Shown here: piece after piece, positions 46,535 through 56,334 of the stretch
Position numbering within the stretch: position 1 is the first letter of the stretch
How the letters are laid out: each line of letters begins with the position of its first letter
NCBI GenBank assembly: GCA_938002605.1
Contig: CALLAF010000004.1
Coordinates: forward strand, 186,001 to 250,000
Direction of reading: 5' to 3'
Source of the DNA: an uncultured Paracoccaceae bacterium
Lineage (GTDB): Bacteria; Pseudomonadota; Alphaproteobacteria; Rhodobacterales; Rhodobacteraceae
DNA length: 64,000 bases
Translations under genes and position numbers: made by a program
The notes under the pieces: generated by a model
What the model saw: only the letters and a program-made list of their open reading frames with translations
Databases searched by the model: none
What the model was told of the DNA's origin: nothing

Positions 46535-49500
46535 CTAATAATCCCGCTCAAAAAACACACCGACACTGGTTTCGCCGTCTTGATCGACGCTGCCTTTGGC
46601 GGTGATTTCATCGGTGACATCAAGGTTGAGGTTGATCTCGGTGCTGCCATCGCTTGTGACGGTGACGTCTGTGTAGACATTGTCGCTCAGGTATTTGCCC
46701 GCACGCACGGCGGCGTTGCCTTCGTCATCAGTGGTGACATCAAAATCATCCAACCCGATGTTTTGCCGCAACCGATCCACTGCGCCGCCTCCTTTGCCTG
46801 CAAGCGTGCTGATCGCCGAGGCCAGCTGTACCGCTTGCAGCGGGCTGATGCTTTGCAGATCGCGGCCAAAGATAAGCTGCGATAGGACTTCGTCTTGGGG
46901 CAGTTCAGGCACCGATTCAAACGTGACTTCGGGCGCATCGGCGGACCCTTCAACGATGATATTGATTGTGGTGCCACTATCCGTTTCGGTCGTCGCGACC
47001 AAGCGCAGATATGGATCAAAATCTCCCTGCATCGTGGCGCTGCCTTCGGTGAGGTCAAACCGTTGCTGCAAAATATCAATACGCCCGCGCACCAGTTCAA
47101 ACCGCCCAACGGGCACGACATTCGCCGTGGTCCCCCCGATAGTCAACTGGCCGCCAAGTTCCGCATCAAGCCCGCGCCCCCGGATAAATATCCGCGACGG
47201 CGCATCAACCACAATATTCAACGGATAAGCCCGTGACCTGCTGCTACCCCCGCCACTGGATTGGGTTGATTGCCCAACACCTGCGCGCAACATCGTTTGC
47301 CGTACGGCGCTGTCTGCGTTCAGATGCACCACGTCTGGCAGATCGCCCAGTGAACTGACGCTTGAAGACGGCACCTGAATATCAGTTTGCCCAAGCGTCA
47401 AAAGCCCCGCGATGCGCGCACCGCCATCAAGTGGGCCGTTCAAGGTAATTTGCCCGTTCACAATAGTTGAATACAGTTCGGGATCCTGCTGCACGACGTC
47501 ATTGAAAGCGAGCGTCAGATCGGCCTGCTTTGCACCTGTCAGCCCCACCAGGCCGCGGATCGTCAGATCACCGCCGCCTTCAACCCCCGCACGCAGATCG
47601 AACTGCGCGGCACTACCTGAGAGGTTAATCTGCCCGCCAATATCCGATAAGGCTTGTTGCAGCGTTGGCGCGGTCAACCGCCCATCGGCAAAAGTCACGT
47701 TACCACTGACCGAAGTCAGCGCGGGCGGCCCGTTCACCGCGATGTCAAAATTCGCGGTGCCACTTAAACGGCGCGGATCAATCGCAGCATTTGCGAGGGC
47801 AAGCGGCGCGGCGCCCGAAATGTTCAGGGCCATATCCAAAGATTGGGTCGTCTGGCCGCTGATATCTGCCTGCAGCCCGCCGGGACCTGTTCCCGTCGCA
47901 TCAATACCCCAATTCCCGTCCGCATCCAGTGACGCCGATCCGGTCGCGCGCACAGGGCCGCTGATCTGATCCGTTAACACACCCACGTCACGCAAACTGG
48001 CGTTAAACCGCCCTTGGCCGTAACCAGACGCGCCATTAAGCGCCCCAACGATCGACAGCTGCGGCGTCGATAATTCCAACGTGCGGACCGCCAAGACCCC
48101 ATCAGCCAAGCCAATTGTTGCATTCACACGGCCAACCCCTGTGATCAACGGGTCAACCGTTGGGTTTGCGATGCTCAGGTCTTGACTGCGGGCTGCGATA
48201 TTCAGATCAAACTGACTTAGGTCAGGCAGTAAATCACCTGATGCCGTGACCGTGGCGCCCCCTGAAATAGGCTGTCCAATCAGCGTAGCAAAGGCGCCAA
48301 GCTCAGTGACTTCTGCATTGAGCGCGCCTGAAACGGCAAAGCCGCTGGCGGCTGTGCCGATAAGGGCATCCAGCCCTATTGTCGTACCCGAACCCGACAG
48401 TTGCATCACCGCCTGCGTTGTATCGTCCGTACTAGGTTCGGCTGTCACCGTTAAATTCATTGGCCCAGAGAGGCTCGGATCAAGCAAGGCAGCATCATAC
48501 AAACGCAGATCAACATCAGCCTGCGCGGGGCCGTTCACATCTAGATCAGCCGCGCCGCGTAATGCAAAGGCGGGCGTCGTCACCACGATATCCGATAGTG
48601 AAATCTTGCCCGTCGCAGGGCGCGCCACAGCGGCTGTAAACCGCCCTGCGCCCGTTAACAGCGGATCAACTTGCGCAATACCCGAGGTCACGTCTTGGGT
48701 CTGCCCCGCTATATCGACATCAAAGCGCATTTGATCGCTTAGCAGAACGCCGCTTGCTGTGACATTTGCGCGCCCCGAAATGGGCTGCCCGGCCAGCGCA
48801 GCATAGCGAGACAAGTCAGTCACGCCTGCTGTCAGCGCTGCGTTAACGGTATTCCCCGTTTCTGCGGGGTTTAGCGTCGCCTCTCCTGTAAATGTTGCCG
48901 CTGGGCCGGAGCCGTTTATCGTAATGCCTGTCACACCATCTGCTGAGCGTGTGACATCACCCGCAACGGATACTGGCCCCGTTAAGTCAGGCAAAACCAC
49001 AGCAATTTCGGCGACGCGCGCCGTGAATTGCGCAACTGATCCACCGCTGGTCAGATCAGCCGACGCCGTCACGGTTGCCGCTGGTGTTTGAATACGTAAA
49101 CTCTCAAGCCGGGTGCCCGCCTCGTCGCGGACAGCGCTTGCCGCAAGCGTTCCGGCGCCAGCCAAAACGGCGTCTGCTTCTGGCACGCCCACAGAAAGGT
49201 CGTTCGTTTGCCCCGCCAAAGATAGGTCAAATAACCCCTCAAGCGGCGTGATTTCGGCATCAAGATCAAATGCAGCGCTGCCGCCCAATTCCTGCCCGAT
49301 CAGGGTCGAAAACCGGTCCAACCCCGTGACTTCAACACGCGCAGAGCCCGTCGTTTTGAACCCCGAATCCGGGCCATCAATGATTGCATTGGCATCAATA
49401 TCAATCCCCGCCCCACGCAACGAAAGCTGACTGATACGCATCGGTTCATGTTCCGTCCGAGTAGCCGTAAACAGGCCTTCGACACTGTCACCAAAAGCGC

Positions 49501-50791
49501 GCGCGGCCCCGGCATCGTCAAGCCCAACACCGCTTGCGCCATAGGCAAGGTTCGCGGTGACTTGGCCGATCAGATCGCCCTCGCCCGGCTGCAAAATACC
49601 TCCACCACGCAGGCTAAGCGTTTCGATCTTTAGACCGGGACGATCAAATCCTGTTGCAGAAATATCCGCGCGCCAGTCATCGGCCAAATCCGCATCATAG
49701 CTAATCGCGATTTGCGCCCCGTTTACATAGGTCTTTGGGCCCGACAGCGGTAGCAGCACCGGCTCGTCTGCAAGCGGGGTAATCGCTCCGGTTAGGTCGA
49801 TCAATTCTGGCCAACCTTGGGTGCCGATATACAACGCACCGTTCAGGGTAACGCGGCCTGCATCAATTGTCAGGGCGGGGATATCAATGCGACCCGTATC
49901 TGACATAACCGCCTCGGCCGACAATTGGGCGTCCGTGCCAAAAAAATCTTGGTATTCGGGGTTGAACAGCGGCGAAATATCACCCCCAACATCAAGAGTA
50001 ATCCGTTGTTCGCCATCTGCGTTCAGTAATTCAAAATCACCGCTTAACCGGTCCTGACCATCCGTAGCGATTGCAATCGTTGCGGCATAATCGTCAATTG
50101 GCGCATTGCCTGCGATCCCCATCTTGATTGCGGGGCGACCCGGCAAATCAAGGATACGCCCAACGATCCCATCTTCGCTTTCTTCCAGATTCAAAAGCAG
50201 ATCAAGCACGCGGGTTTCATTTGAATACCCGCCGTTGATTTCAAAGACGCCCGGTTTGCTGCCAAGGCGGGTCGCCAGAATTTTTGCTGTTCCCTCTCCA
50301 CCACCCAGTGATGCGTCACCTGTCAGGCTAACAGTGATTTCTTCTCCCAGAAACGCTTCGCCAAGCAGGATTTCAGCAATATCAAGCTGATCAAGTGTGA
50401 TCGAAACGGGCAATTCAGGCAGCGCAAATGAGCTGGCCTCTGCGCTTGGGGTGTCAATTTCTTCAGACACTGGTGGGCGGGCCACGATGATGCGCGCTGC
50501 ACTCAGTTCTTGCACATCAATGGCGCCGCGCAGCAACGCACCTCGGTTCCAGATCAGCACGATATCTTCAAGCGTCAGCCAAACACCTTCGGCATCGGCC
50601 ACCGTCAGCACATCAATCGTCGCGTTTGAGCTGAGCGCGCCCTCAAAACCAATGATGCTAACATCCCGGCTAACCCCAGATAGGTTTTCTTCAATCAGGT
50701 TAGTCAGATAGCCTTTGTCTTCTTCCTCTTGGGTTTGCGCCAAAGCGGAGAGTGGAAAAAGCAAACAAAGAAGAACAAAGATATGTTTCAA
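46535..50791 (-). CDS. tamB: Translocation and assembly module subunit TamB
   Basis: A 1418-residue AsmA-like, beta-helical protein that spans the periplasm. A signal peptide/anchor (KHIFVLLCLLFPLSALAQ) is followed by very many repeated beta strands with Gly/Asp/Asn-rich turns and the C-terminal DUF490 domain (INIIVEGSADAPEVTFESVP and LSQLIFGRDLQSISPLQAVQLA). It works with TamA, lipid transport or beta-barrel protein insertion being its proposed jobs. Its start overlaps the tamA stop by four bases, so the pair is coupled; the product is longer than the E. coli TamB. Confidence 0.9.
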   Translation of the reverse strand: MKHIFVLLCLLFPLSALAQTQEEEDKGYLTNLIEENLSGVSRDVSIIGFEGALSSNATIDVLTVADAEGVWLTLEDIVLIWNRGALLRGAIDVQELSAARIIVARPPVSEEIDTPSAEASSFALPELPVSITLDQLDIAEILLGEAFLGEEITVSLTGDASLGGGEGTAKILATRLGSKPGVFEINGGYSNETRVLDLLLNLEESEDGIVGRILDLPGRPAIKMGIAGNAPIDDYAATIAIATDGQDRLSGDFELLNADGEQRITLDVGGDISPLFNPEYQDFFGTDAQLSAEAVMSDTGRIDIPALTIDAGRVTLNGALYIGTQGWPELIDLTGAITPLADEPVLLPLSGPKTYVNGAQIAISYDADLADDWRADISATGFDRPGLKIETLSLRGGGILQPGEGDLIGQVTANLAYGASGVGLDDAGAARAFGDSVEGLFTATRTEHEPMRISQLSLRGAGIDIDANAIIDGPDSGFKTTGSARVEVTGLDRFSTLIGQELGGSAAFDLDAEITPLEGLFDLSLAGQTNDLSVGVPEADAVLAGAGTLAASAVRDEAGTRLESLRIQTPAATVTASADLTSGGSVAQFTARVAEIAVVLPDLTGPVSVAGDVTRSADGVTGITINGSGPAATFTGEATLNPAETGNTVNAALTAGVTDLSRYAALAGQPISGRANVTASGVLLSDQMRFDVDIAGQTQDVTSGIAQVDPLLTGAGRFTAAVARPATGKISLSDIVVTTPAFALRGAADLDVNGPAQADVDLRLYDAALLDPSLSGPMNLTVTAEPSTDDTTQAVMQLSGSGTTIGLDALIGTAASGFAVSGALNAEVTELGAFATLIGQPISGGATVTASGDLLPDLSQFDLNIAARSQDLSIANPTVDPLITGVGRVNATIGLADGVLAVRTLELSTPQLSIVGALNGASGYGQGRFNASLRDVGVLTDQISGPVRATGSASLDADGNWGIDATGTGPGGLQADISGQTTQSLDMALNISGAAPLALANAAIDPRRLSGTANFDIAVNGPPALTSVSGNVTFADGRLTAPTLQQALSDIGGQINLSGSAAQFDLRAGVEGGGDLTIRGLVGLTGAKQADLTLAFNDVVQQDPELYSTIVNGQITLNGPLDGGARIAGLLTLGQTDIQVPSSSVSSLGDLPDVVHLNADSAVRQTMLRAGVGQSTQSSGGGSSRSRAYPLNIVVDAPSRIFIRGRGLDAELGGQLTIGGTTANVVPVGRFELVRGRIDILQQRFDLTEGSATMQGDFDPYLRLVATTETDSGTTINIIVEGSADAPEVTFESVPELPQDEVLSQLIFGRDLQSISPLQAVQLASAISTLAGKGGGAVDRLRQNIGLDDFDVTTDDEGNAAVRAGKYLSDNVYTDVTVTSDGSTEINLNLDVTDEITAKGSVDQDGETSVGVFFERDY

Positions 50792-52563
50792 AACGCTTGC
50801 CCAATCCCGATATAGACCTGCACATCTTCGCCCGCGTCGTCGCCGCTCGCTTGGGTCGCGATATCAAGCCGGATCGGCCCAATCCCCGTATCATACCGCA
50901 ACCCAATTCCAGCGCCAGCGTGCCAATCGCCATTTTCAAGCGGCACAGCCGTATCGCCGACTTGGCCAATGTCATAAAACCCCACAAGCGATATTTTTTC
51001 ACGGACCACATAGCGCGCCTCTAGCTGTGCACCGGCAAACGATGTGCCGCCCGTGGTCACGAATTCGCTGCCGTTCCATGTTTCAACGCCTAAATTTTTA
51101 TAAGACTGACCACGCACGGTCCCGCCACCGCCAGAATAAAACAAATAGTCAGCAGGCGCTTCTGACGTATCCGCACCTGCGACACTGCCAATCTGTAAAC
51201 GCCCTGCCAATGTAAGCTGCTGTTCCTCGCCAAAGCTGATATAACCGCGCAGATCACCATAGGTCCGCGCGCCGGCCAAATCATCATCAATGCTAATGAA
51301 AGGCGTAACAGATAGATCCAGATAATAGCCTGATTTTGCGTTTGTTTCACTGTCGCGACGGTCGTAGGTCGCGTCTAACGGCAGCGTAAATAGCGTGTAG
51401 TCACGCGTGCCCAAATCGGTTTCTTCATGCGCTGTTAACAGCCCGACACCTGCCCGCACCGTCAGTTCATCGCTTAGAATACGCGAAAACCCGACATCGA
51501 CCTCGAACTTATCGATCAGGTAATCTGGTTCATCTTCGCGCGACAATTCTGACGTGATAAAAAAATCTGTGTCCGCGCCAAACGTCGCTGGCCGAGTGAA
51601 GCTCGTGTTTATGCTGTAATCGGTGCCACCGGTTTCGCCATTTATGCCAGCAATTTCAGTATCCACCCGAAATCGTTCTGCCCCGCCCAGTAGATTGCGA
51701 TGTAACCAGAACGACGAAACCGTCAGCCCTTCAATCGAGGACAACTCAAGCCCGAAACCAAAGCGGCGTGGCTTGGCTTCATCCAATTGCACGGTCATCG
51801 GCAAGATGTTTCCATCAATCAAATCATCCGCTTGGGTCATTGCAACGCTGTCAAACGCGCCCGCGCGCCGCAAACGCGTTTCGGCCGCTGCGATCTCGGA
51901 CGGGGCGTAAACATCGCCCGTCGGCAGCCCCGCAATCTGCAGGATGCGGGCGCGACTAACATCTTCGTTTCCGGAGACAGCCAAGTCACCAAAATACACC
52001 AATGGGCCGGGGTCCAACGCAACGCTGATATCCAGTTTATCATCGGCATGGCGCGCTGTGATCTGTTGGGATGTGACCCGCGCTGTGGCATGACCCTGAT
52101 CACGCCAGCTATTGATACTGCCGGATACGGCCCCGGAAATTTCGCCAGATCGTGCTGGCTGTCGCGGCCCCAAATCTTGGGGCAATTCGGTACCTGTTGG
52201 CAGCGGCGCGATCGCCACATCGCCAAATGTAAATCGCGGGCCAGGAATGACGTTAATCACCACTTCTGTGATAGCAGAAGGCGCGGACAGCGGTGCGATG
52301 TTTGACGCTTCGACCCCATCAACGGTGATCGAAATTTGGCCACCATAAAACCCTTGGGCATAAAGCGCGGTTAAAAGCCTGCGATAGTCAGCGCGGGCAG
52401 CGGCAATATAGTCTTGGGGAACAGCCGTATCATCAAGTGCGCGCAGCAATGACGCATCGTCAAGAACCCCGCGCGCCTCGTCGCTGATGAGCCGCACATC
52501 TTGGGCACCTGCTGCCGTCGCAGCACAAAGAAAACCCACAATTAGCCGTCTAAAACTGGTCAC
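50788..52563 (-). CDS. tamA: TamA (BamA/Omp85-family outer-membrane protein)
   Basis: A 591-residue Omp85 protein: signal peptide (RLIVGFLCAATAAGAQ), three POTRA domains up to about residue 265, then a 16-strand beta-barrel ending in the outer-membrane signature IGIGQAF with a C-terminal phenylalanine. FGDVAI and VYFGDLAVSGNEDVSRA are the POTRA starts. It assembles or translocates outer-membrane proteins with TamB, whose gene overlaps downstream. The gene stands 73 bases from truA. Confidence 0.9.
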   Translation of the reverse strand: MTSFRRLIVGFLCAATAAGAQDVRLISDEARGVLDDASLLRALDDTAVPQDYIAAARADYRRLLTALYAQGFYGGQISITVDGVEASNIAPLSAPSAITEVVINVIPGPRFTFGDVAIAPLPTGTELPQDLGPRQPARSGEISGAVSGSINSWRDQGHATARVTSQQITARHADDKLDISVALDPGPLVYFGDLAVSGNEDVSRARILQIAGLPTGDVYAPSEIAAAETRLRRAGAFDSVAMTQADDLIDGNILPMTVQLDEAKPRRFGFGLELSSIEGLTVSSFWLHRNLLGGAERFRVDTEIAGINGETGGTDYSINTSFTRPATFGADTDFFITSELSREDEPDYLIDKFEVDVGFSRILSDELTVRAGVGLLTAHEETDLGTRDYTLFTLPLDATYDRRDSETNAKSGYYLDLSVTPFISIDDDLAGARTYGDLRGYISFGEEQQLTLAGRLQIGSVAGADTSEAPADYLFYSGGGGTVRGQSYKNLGVETWNGSEFVTTGGTSFAGAQLEARYVVREKISLVGFYDIGQVGDTAVPLENGDWHAGAGIGLRYDTGIGPIRLDIATQASGDDAGEDVQVYIGIGQAF

Positions 52564-52636
52564 TCGCCGTCCCCGTCCCCAACATCACATTTGTTGCGTG
52601 CAACAGTACCCAAACTGCACGGTATTGACCATTCAC

Positions 52637-53407
52637 TTAAGCGGCAAACGGATCGCTAGGATAGGTCACTGCCGCCAAATATAACCCTTGTGGCGGGCAG
52701 ACAGGGCCGCATGCCGCGCGGTCTTTGGCTTCAAGCGCCTTTGTCACATCATCTGGGGTCCAGCGCCCGGACCCGACGCGTTCAAGTGTTCCGACAAAGC
52801 TGCGCACTTGATTGTGCAAAAAGGATCGCGCGCGGATATGAAACTGATATTCGGTACCGACCGCACGCGGTATTTCAACGACCTTAAGCGAATCCAAGGT
52901 TTTCACTGGGCTTTTTGACTGGCAGATCGACGACCGGAAGGTCGTGAAATCATGCAAACCAATCAGCCGATCCGCGCCCGCTTGCATCGCACCGGCATCC
53001 AAAGCATGGTTCACCCGCCACATTTGCCCGGCCTCGGATGTTAACGGCGCGCGCCGGGCAATCAGACGGAACAGATATTGCCGTTCAAGCGCGCCAAACC
53101 GCGCATGCCAGTCATCATCAACGCGCGCGCAGTCCAAAATCGCAACAGGATTGGGTTTTAGGTGATAATTGAGCGCTTCGGACAGGCGAAACGGGTCCCA
53201 ATCGCGTTGTAAGTCGCAATGCGCGACCTGCCCTGTTGCATGGACACCTGCATCTGTGCGTCCGGCAGCCCCAATTGTATGTTCTCCAGGCTCAATCTTG
53301 GCAAGCGCAGCTTCGATTGCGCCCTGTACGGACGGCTGGTCGTTCTGGCGTTGCCACCCTGCAAAGGGCGCGCCGTGATATTCAATAAGAAGGGCAAAAC
53401 GTGGCAT
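52637..53407 (-). CDS. truA: tRNA pseudouridine(38-40) synthase
   Basis: Isomerises uridines 38-40 in the anticodon arm of many tRNAs. The catalytic aspartate is Asp52 in [18 protein letters not shown], followed by [13 protein letters not shown] and a C-terminal [19 protein letters not shown]. The 256-residue length is standard. Its start lies at 53407 and the next gene on the plus strand cannot start before about 53503 without overlapping it. Confidence 0.94.
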   Translation of the reverse strand: MPRFALLIEYHGAPFAGWQRQNDQPSVQGAIEAALAKIEPGEHTIGAAGRTDAGVHATGQVAHCDLQRDWDPFRLSEALNYHLKPNPVAILDCARVDDDWHARFGALERQYLFRLIARRAPLTSEAGQMWRVNHALDAGAMQAGADRLIGLHDFTTFRSSICQSKSPVKTLDSLKVVEIPRAVGTEYQFHIRARSFLHNQVRSFVGTLERVGSGRWTPDDVTKALEAKDRAACGPVCPPQGLYLAAVTYPSDPFAA

Positions 53408-53502
53408 GCCCCCGATTAGGCGCGCGGGCCGGTAAAATCAATCCCTACACATCTGCGCGCTCCACCCCTATCTTGAAACCACGTAGTGTAAGGGGCCCGA
53501 GG

Positions 53503-54915
53503 TTGGTTTTCAGAACGATCACAAATCAAGTGTCATGGGCCGCGGCCGAAATCACTGACACGTTGACCCACCCGTTCGCGGAACCTGTGATCCGTCTGGG
53601 TGTGACCGGGCTGTCGCGCGCAGGCAAGACAGTGTTCATCACCTCACTCGTTGCAAATTTGATGGACCGCGGACGAATGCCCCAATTAGCCGCCGCCGCA
53701 AATGGGGCAATCACAGCCGCCTACCTGCAACCACAGCCCGATGATACGATCCCCCGCTTTGCATATGAGTCCAATCTAGGATGCCTGACCGCGCCTGATC
53801 CAAAATGGCCAGATAGCACTGATCGGGTTAGCGAATTACGGCTGTCTTTACGGGTGCAACCTTCGGGGCTGTTGGCCGGGCTATCTGGCCCGCGCACGGT
53901 GCATATTGATATCGTTGACTATCCCGGTGAATGGTTGCTTGATCTGGCTTTGATTGACCAATCCTACACGCAGTGGTCTGCTGCCGCATTAACCCGCGCC
54001 AAGGGCCGCCCCGAAGGGGATGCCTATATTCAGCAAGTGCAAGACATCGACGCAAATGCCCCGCTGGATGAGCCGACAGCGCAGAGGTTGGCGACGGGCT
54101 TCACCACCCATTTGAACGCAAGCCGTGCGGCAGGGTTTTCAGACTGTACACCCGGTCGGTTCATGCTGCCCGGTGAATTGGCGGGATCGCCCGTGCTGAC
54201 ATTCGCCCCGCTACCGGGTGAAAAATTCGCGCGCAAATCACTGGGCCGTGAATTTGAGCGTCGCTTTGAAAGCTATAAACGCAATATCGTGCGCCCGTTC
54301 TTTCGTGATCACTTCGCCAAGATTGATCGCCAGATTGTGCTGGTTGACGTGCTTGGTGCGATCCATGCGGGGCCTGCCGCGCTTGACGATTTGCGCAATA
54401 CGATGGCCGGAATTTTGGGCGCGTTTCGCCCCGGTCGCAATGCATTCTTGACCCGTATCTTTCAAGGTAAGCGGGTCGAGAAAATTCTATTCGCCGCGAC
54501 CAAGGCCGACCATTTGCACCACAGCCAGCACCCGCAACTGACAGCCATTACCCAAGCATTGCTACGCGAGGCCAGCGACCGTGCCGATTTCGCAGGGGCC
54601 AAGACCGCCGCCATGTCCATCGCCGCGCTACGTACAACGGTTGAAGACACGGTTGATCATGCAGGCAAGCCAATTGACGTCGTGCGAGGGCAGTTACTTG
54701 AAACCGGAAAGCAAGCCGCGTTTTACCCAGGTGATTTACCCGACGACCCAGCGCATTTGCTGTCGCCGGCCCGCGCCGGGGCCGACAAATGGTTGGATGC
54801 GGACTACGCGGTGATGCGGTTCGCGCCTGCACCGCTGACGCTGCGCCCCGGTGACGGGCCACCACATATTCGGCTCGATAAGGCTGCGCAGTTTTTGTTC
54901 GGAGACAAGCTATGA
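53503..54915 (+). CDS. ycjX: YcjX family P-loop NTPase
   Basis: A stress-induced-type (YcjX, DUF463) P-loop protein of 470 residues. The Walker A motif is GLSRAGKT at about 36-43 in RLGVTGLSRAGKTVFITSLV; DIVDYPGEWLLDLALID is the switch/Walker B region. Function is unclear; E. coli ycjX is under phage-shock control with ycjF. The start is set at TTG 53503 because AAGGGG lies seven bases before it and an ATG at 53401 would overlap the divergent truA start; GTG 53530 is another option. Confidence 0.85.
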   Translation: MVFRTITNQVSWAAAEITDTLTHPFAEPVIRLGVTGLSRAGKTVFITSLVANLMDRGRMPQLAAAANGAITAAYLQPQPDDTIPRFAYESNLGCLTAPDPKWPDSTDRVSELRLSLRVQPSGLLAGLSGPRTVHIDIVDYPGEWLLDLALIDQSYTQWSAAALTRAKGRPEGDAYIQQVQDIDANAPLDEPTAQRLATGFTTHLNASRAAGFSDCTPGRFMLPGELAGSPVLTFAPLPGEKFARKSLGREFERRFESYKRNIVRPFFRDHFAKIDRQIVLVDVLGAIHAGPAALDDLRNTMAGILGAFRPGRNAFLTRIFQGKRVEKILFAATKADHLHHSQHPQLTAITQALLREASDRADFAGAKTAAMSIAALRTTVEDTVDHAGKPIDVVRGQLLETGKQAAFYPGDLPDDPAHLLSPARAGADKWLDADYAVMRFAPAPLTLRPGDGPPHIRLDKAAQFLFGDKL

Positions 54916-55346
54916 AATTGCGTGCGGCCACTGAAATGGATATCAATGTGATCGCAAAAATCATGGGCGACTGGTGCGCGGACACGCCCTATATTCCCGC
55001 GCTTCATACCCGTGAGCAGGACCGAAAATTCATCGCTCATGTGGTCTCTAGCCAAGACGTGCTGGTCGCAGATGATGATGGAGTGCAGGGGTTTATCGCG
55101 CGCGCAGACAGCGAGATAGAGCAGCTTTACCTTGCCGCCGCCGCGCGTGGTCGTGGTATTGGCAGCGCATTGCTGAATGAAATGAAAACCCGCCGTGAAC
55201 AGCTTAACCTTTGGTGCTTTCAAGCGAACACGGGCGCGCGGCGGTTCTATGAGCGCCATGGCTTTGACGTGTCCCGTATGACGGGTGGCGCCAACAACCA
55301 AGAAAAGCTGCCTGATATTCGCTATGTTTGGACTGCACAAAGATGA
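54912..55346 (+). CDS. GNAT-family N-acetyltransferase
   Basis: A 144-residue GNAT acetyltransferase. The acetyl-CoA-binding motif is LYLAAAARGRGIGSALLNEM at about 75-94 (RGxGIG), and NLWCFQANTGARRFYERHGF is motif B. The substrate is unknown. It sits between ycjX and ycjF in the same reading direction with ATGA overlaps on both sides (54912-54915, 55343-55346), so it is translationally locked into this pair; this suggests a functional link to YcjX/YcjF, which I have not seen described. Confidence 0.85.
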   Translation: MKLRAATEMDINVIAKIMGDWCADTPYIPALHTREQDRKFIAHVVSSQDVLVADDDGVQGFIARADSEIEQLYLAAAARGRGIGSALLNEMKTRREQLNLWCFQANTGARRFYERHGFDVSRMTGGANNQEKLPDIRYVWTAQR

Positions 55347-56332
55347 CCAATGGCCCTATTCTGATTGACCTCGACGAAACTGAGAAGGCACAGCCAGATG
55401 CGGCCCCACCGGTGCCTGATCTTACGACCAATGCCCATGGGGCAGCGATGCAACAGGTGGCGACAATCGCGGTGCGCAAACCGTCGCGGCTGGCCCGCTT
55501 GTTTTGGTCGATCACGGTGGCATTGCTGGGGTTTATGCTGTCTTTGGCGGCATGGGATTATGTGATCGGGTTGCTTGCACGCTCTCCCCTTCTTGGCGGC
55601 ATCGCAACCGCGCTGGTCGGGGCGATGGTGCTTGTCCTCGGGTTGGTTACGCTGCGTGAACTAGCAGCGTTCACGCGCTTAAAAAGGCTGGATATCATCC
55701 AACGCCAAGCCAATGACGCGCTAAATTCGGGCGATTTGAAAGCGGCACGCGCGGTGGTGACCGCATTAGATAAGCTATATATGGCGCGTGAAGATACGGC
55801 CTGGGGCCGATCCGAATTGCAGGCGCGCAGCGGCGATGTGCTGGACGCCGACGGGCTCATTGGATTGGCTGAAAACACGCTGCTAGGCCCGCTCGACGCC
55901 CGCGCCCAGCGCGAAGTCGAAGCCGCGGCCCGTCAAGTCGCAACCGTCACCGCAATTGTGCCGCTTGCGCTCGCCGATCTATTCACCGCACTGACCGCCA
56001 ACATGCGTATGATCCTGCGCATCGCAGAGATTTACGGGGGTCGCGCTGGCGCATTGGGCAGTTGGCGTTTGACGCGCTCGGTATTGACGCATTTGGTTGC
56101 CACTGGCGCTGTCGCTGTGGGCGACGATTTGATTGGGTCGATCGCGGGCGGCGGGGTGTTGTCCAAGGTTTCGCGGCGCTTTGGCGAAGGCGTGATCAAC
56201 GGGGCATTAACAGCCCGCGTTGGCGTAGCCGCGATGGAAGTCTGCCGTCCGCTACCGTTTCACAGCGCGAAACGGCCCTCGGTTACAGCGTTGGTGCGTC
56301 GTGCGCTTAGCGGATTATTTGGCGCGAGCTAA
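55343..56332 (+). CDS. ycjF: YcjF family membrane protein (TIGR01620)
   Basis: A 329-residue protein with two N-terminal membrane helices at about residues 52-77 and 85-108 (LFWSITVALLGFMLSLAA; IATALVGAMVLVLGLVTL) and a C-terminal DUF697-type block ending IAGGGVLSKVSRRFGEGV. It is the usual partner of YcjX; the pair acts at the inner membrane and is related to phage-shock-type stress. The ATG at 55343 overlaps the GNAT stop; the open frame begins 15 bases earlier. Confidence 0.85.
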   Translation: MTNGPILIDLDETEKAQPDAAPPVPDLTTNAHGAAMQQVATIAVRKPSRLARLFWSITVALLGFMLSLAAWDYVIGLLARSPLLGGIATALVGAMVLVLGLVTLRELAAFTRLKRLDIIQRQANDALNSGDLKAARAVVTALDKLYMAREDTAWGRSELQARSGDVLDADGLIGLAENTLLGPLDARAQREVEAAARQVATVTAIVPLALADLFTALTANMRMILRIAEIYGGRAGALGSWRLTRSVLTHLVATGAVAVGDDLIGSIAGGGVLSKVSRRFGEGVINGALTARVGVAAMEVCRPLPFHSAKRPSVTALVRRALSGLFGAS

Positions 56333-56334
56333 CC

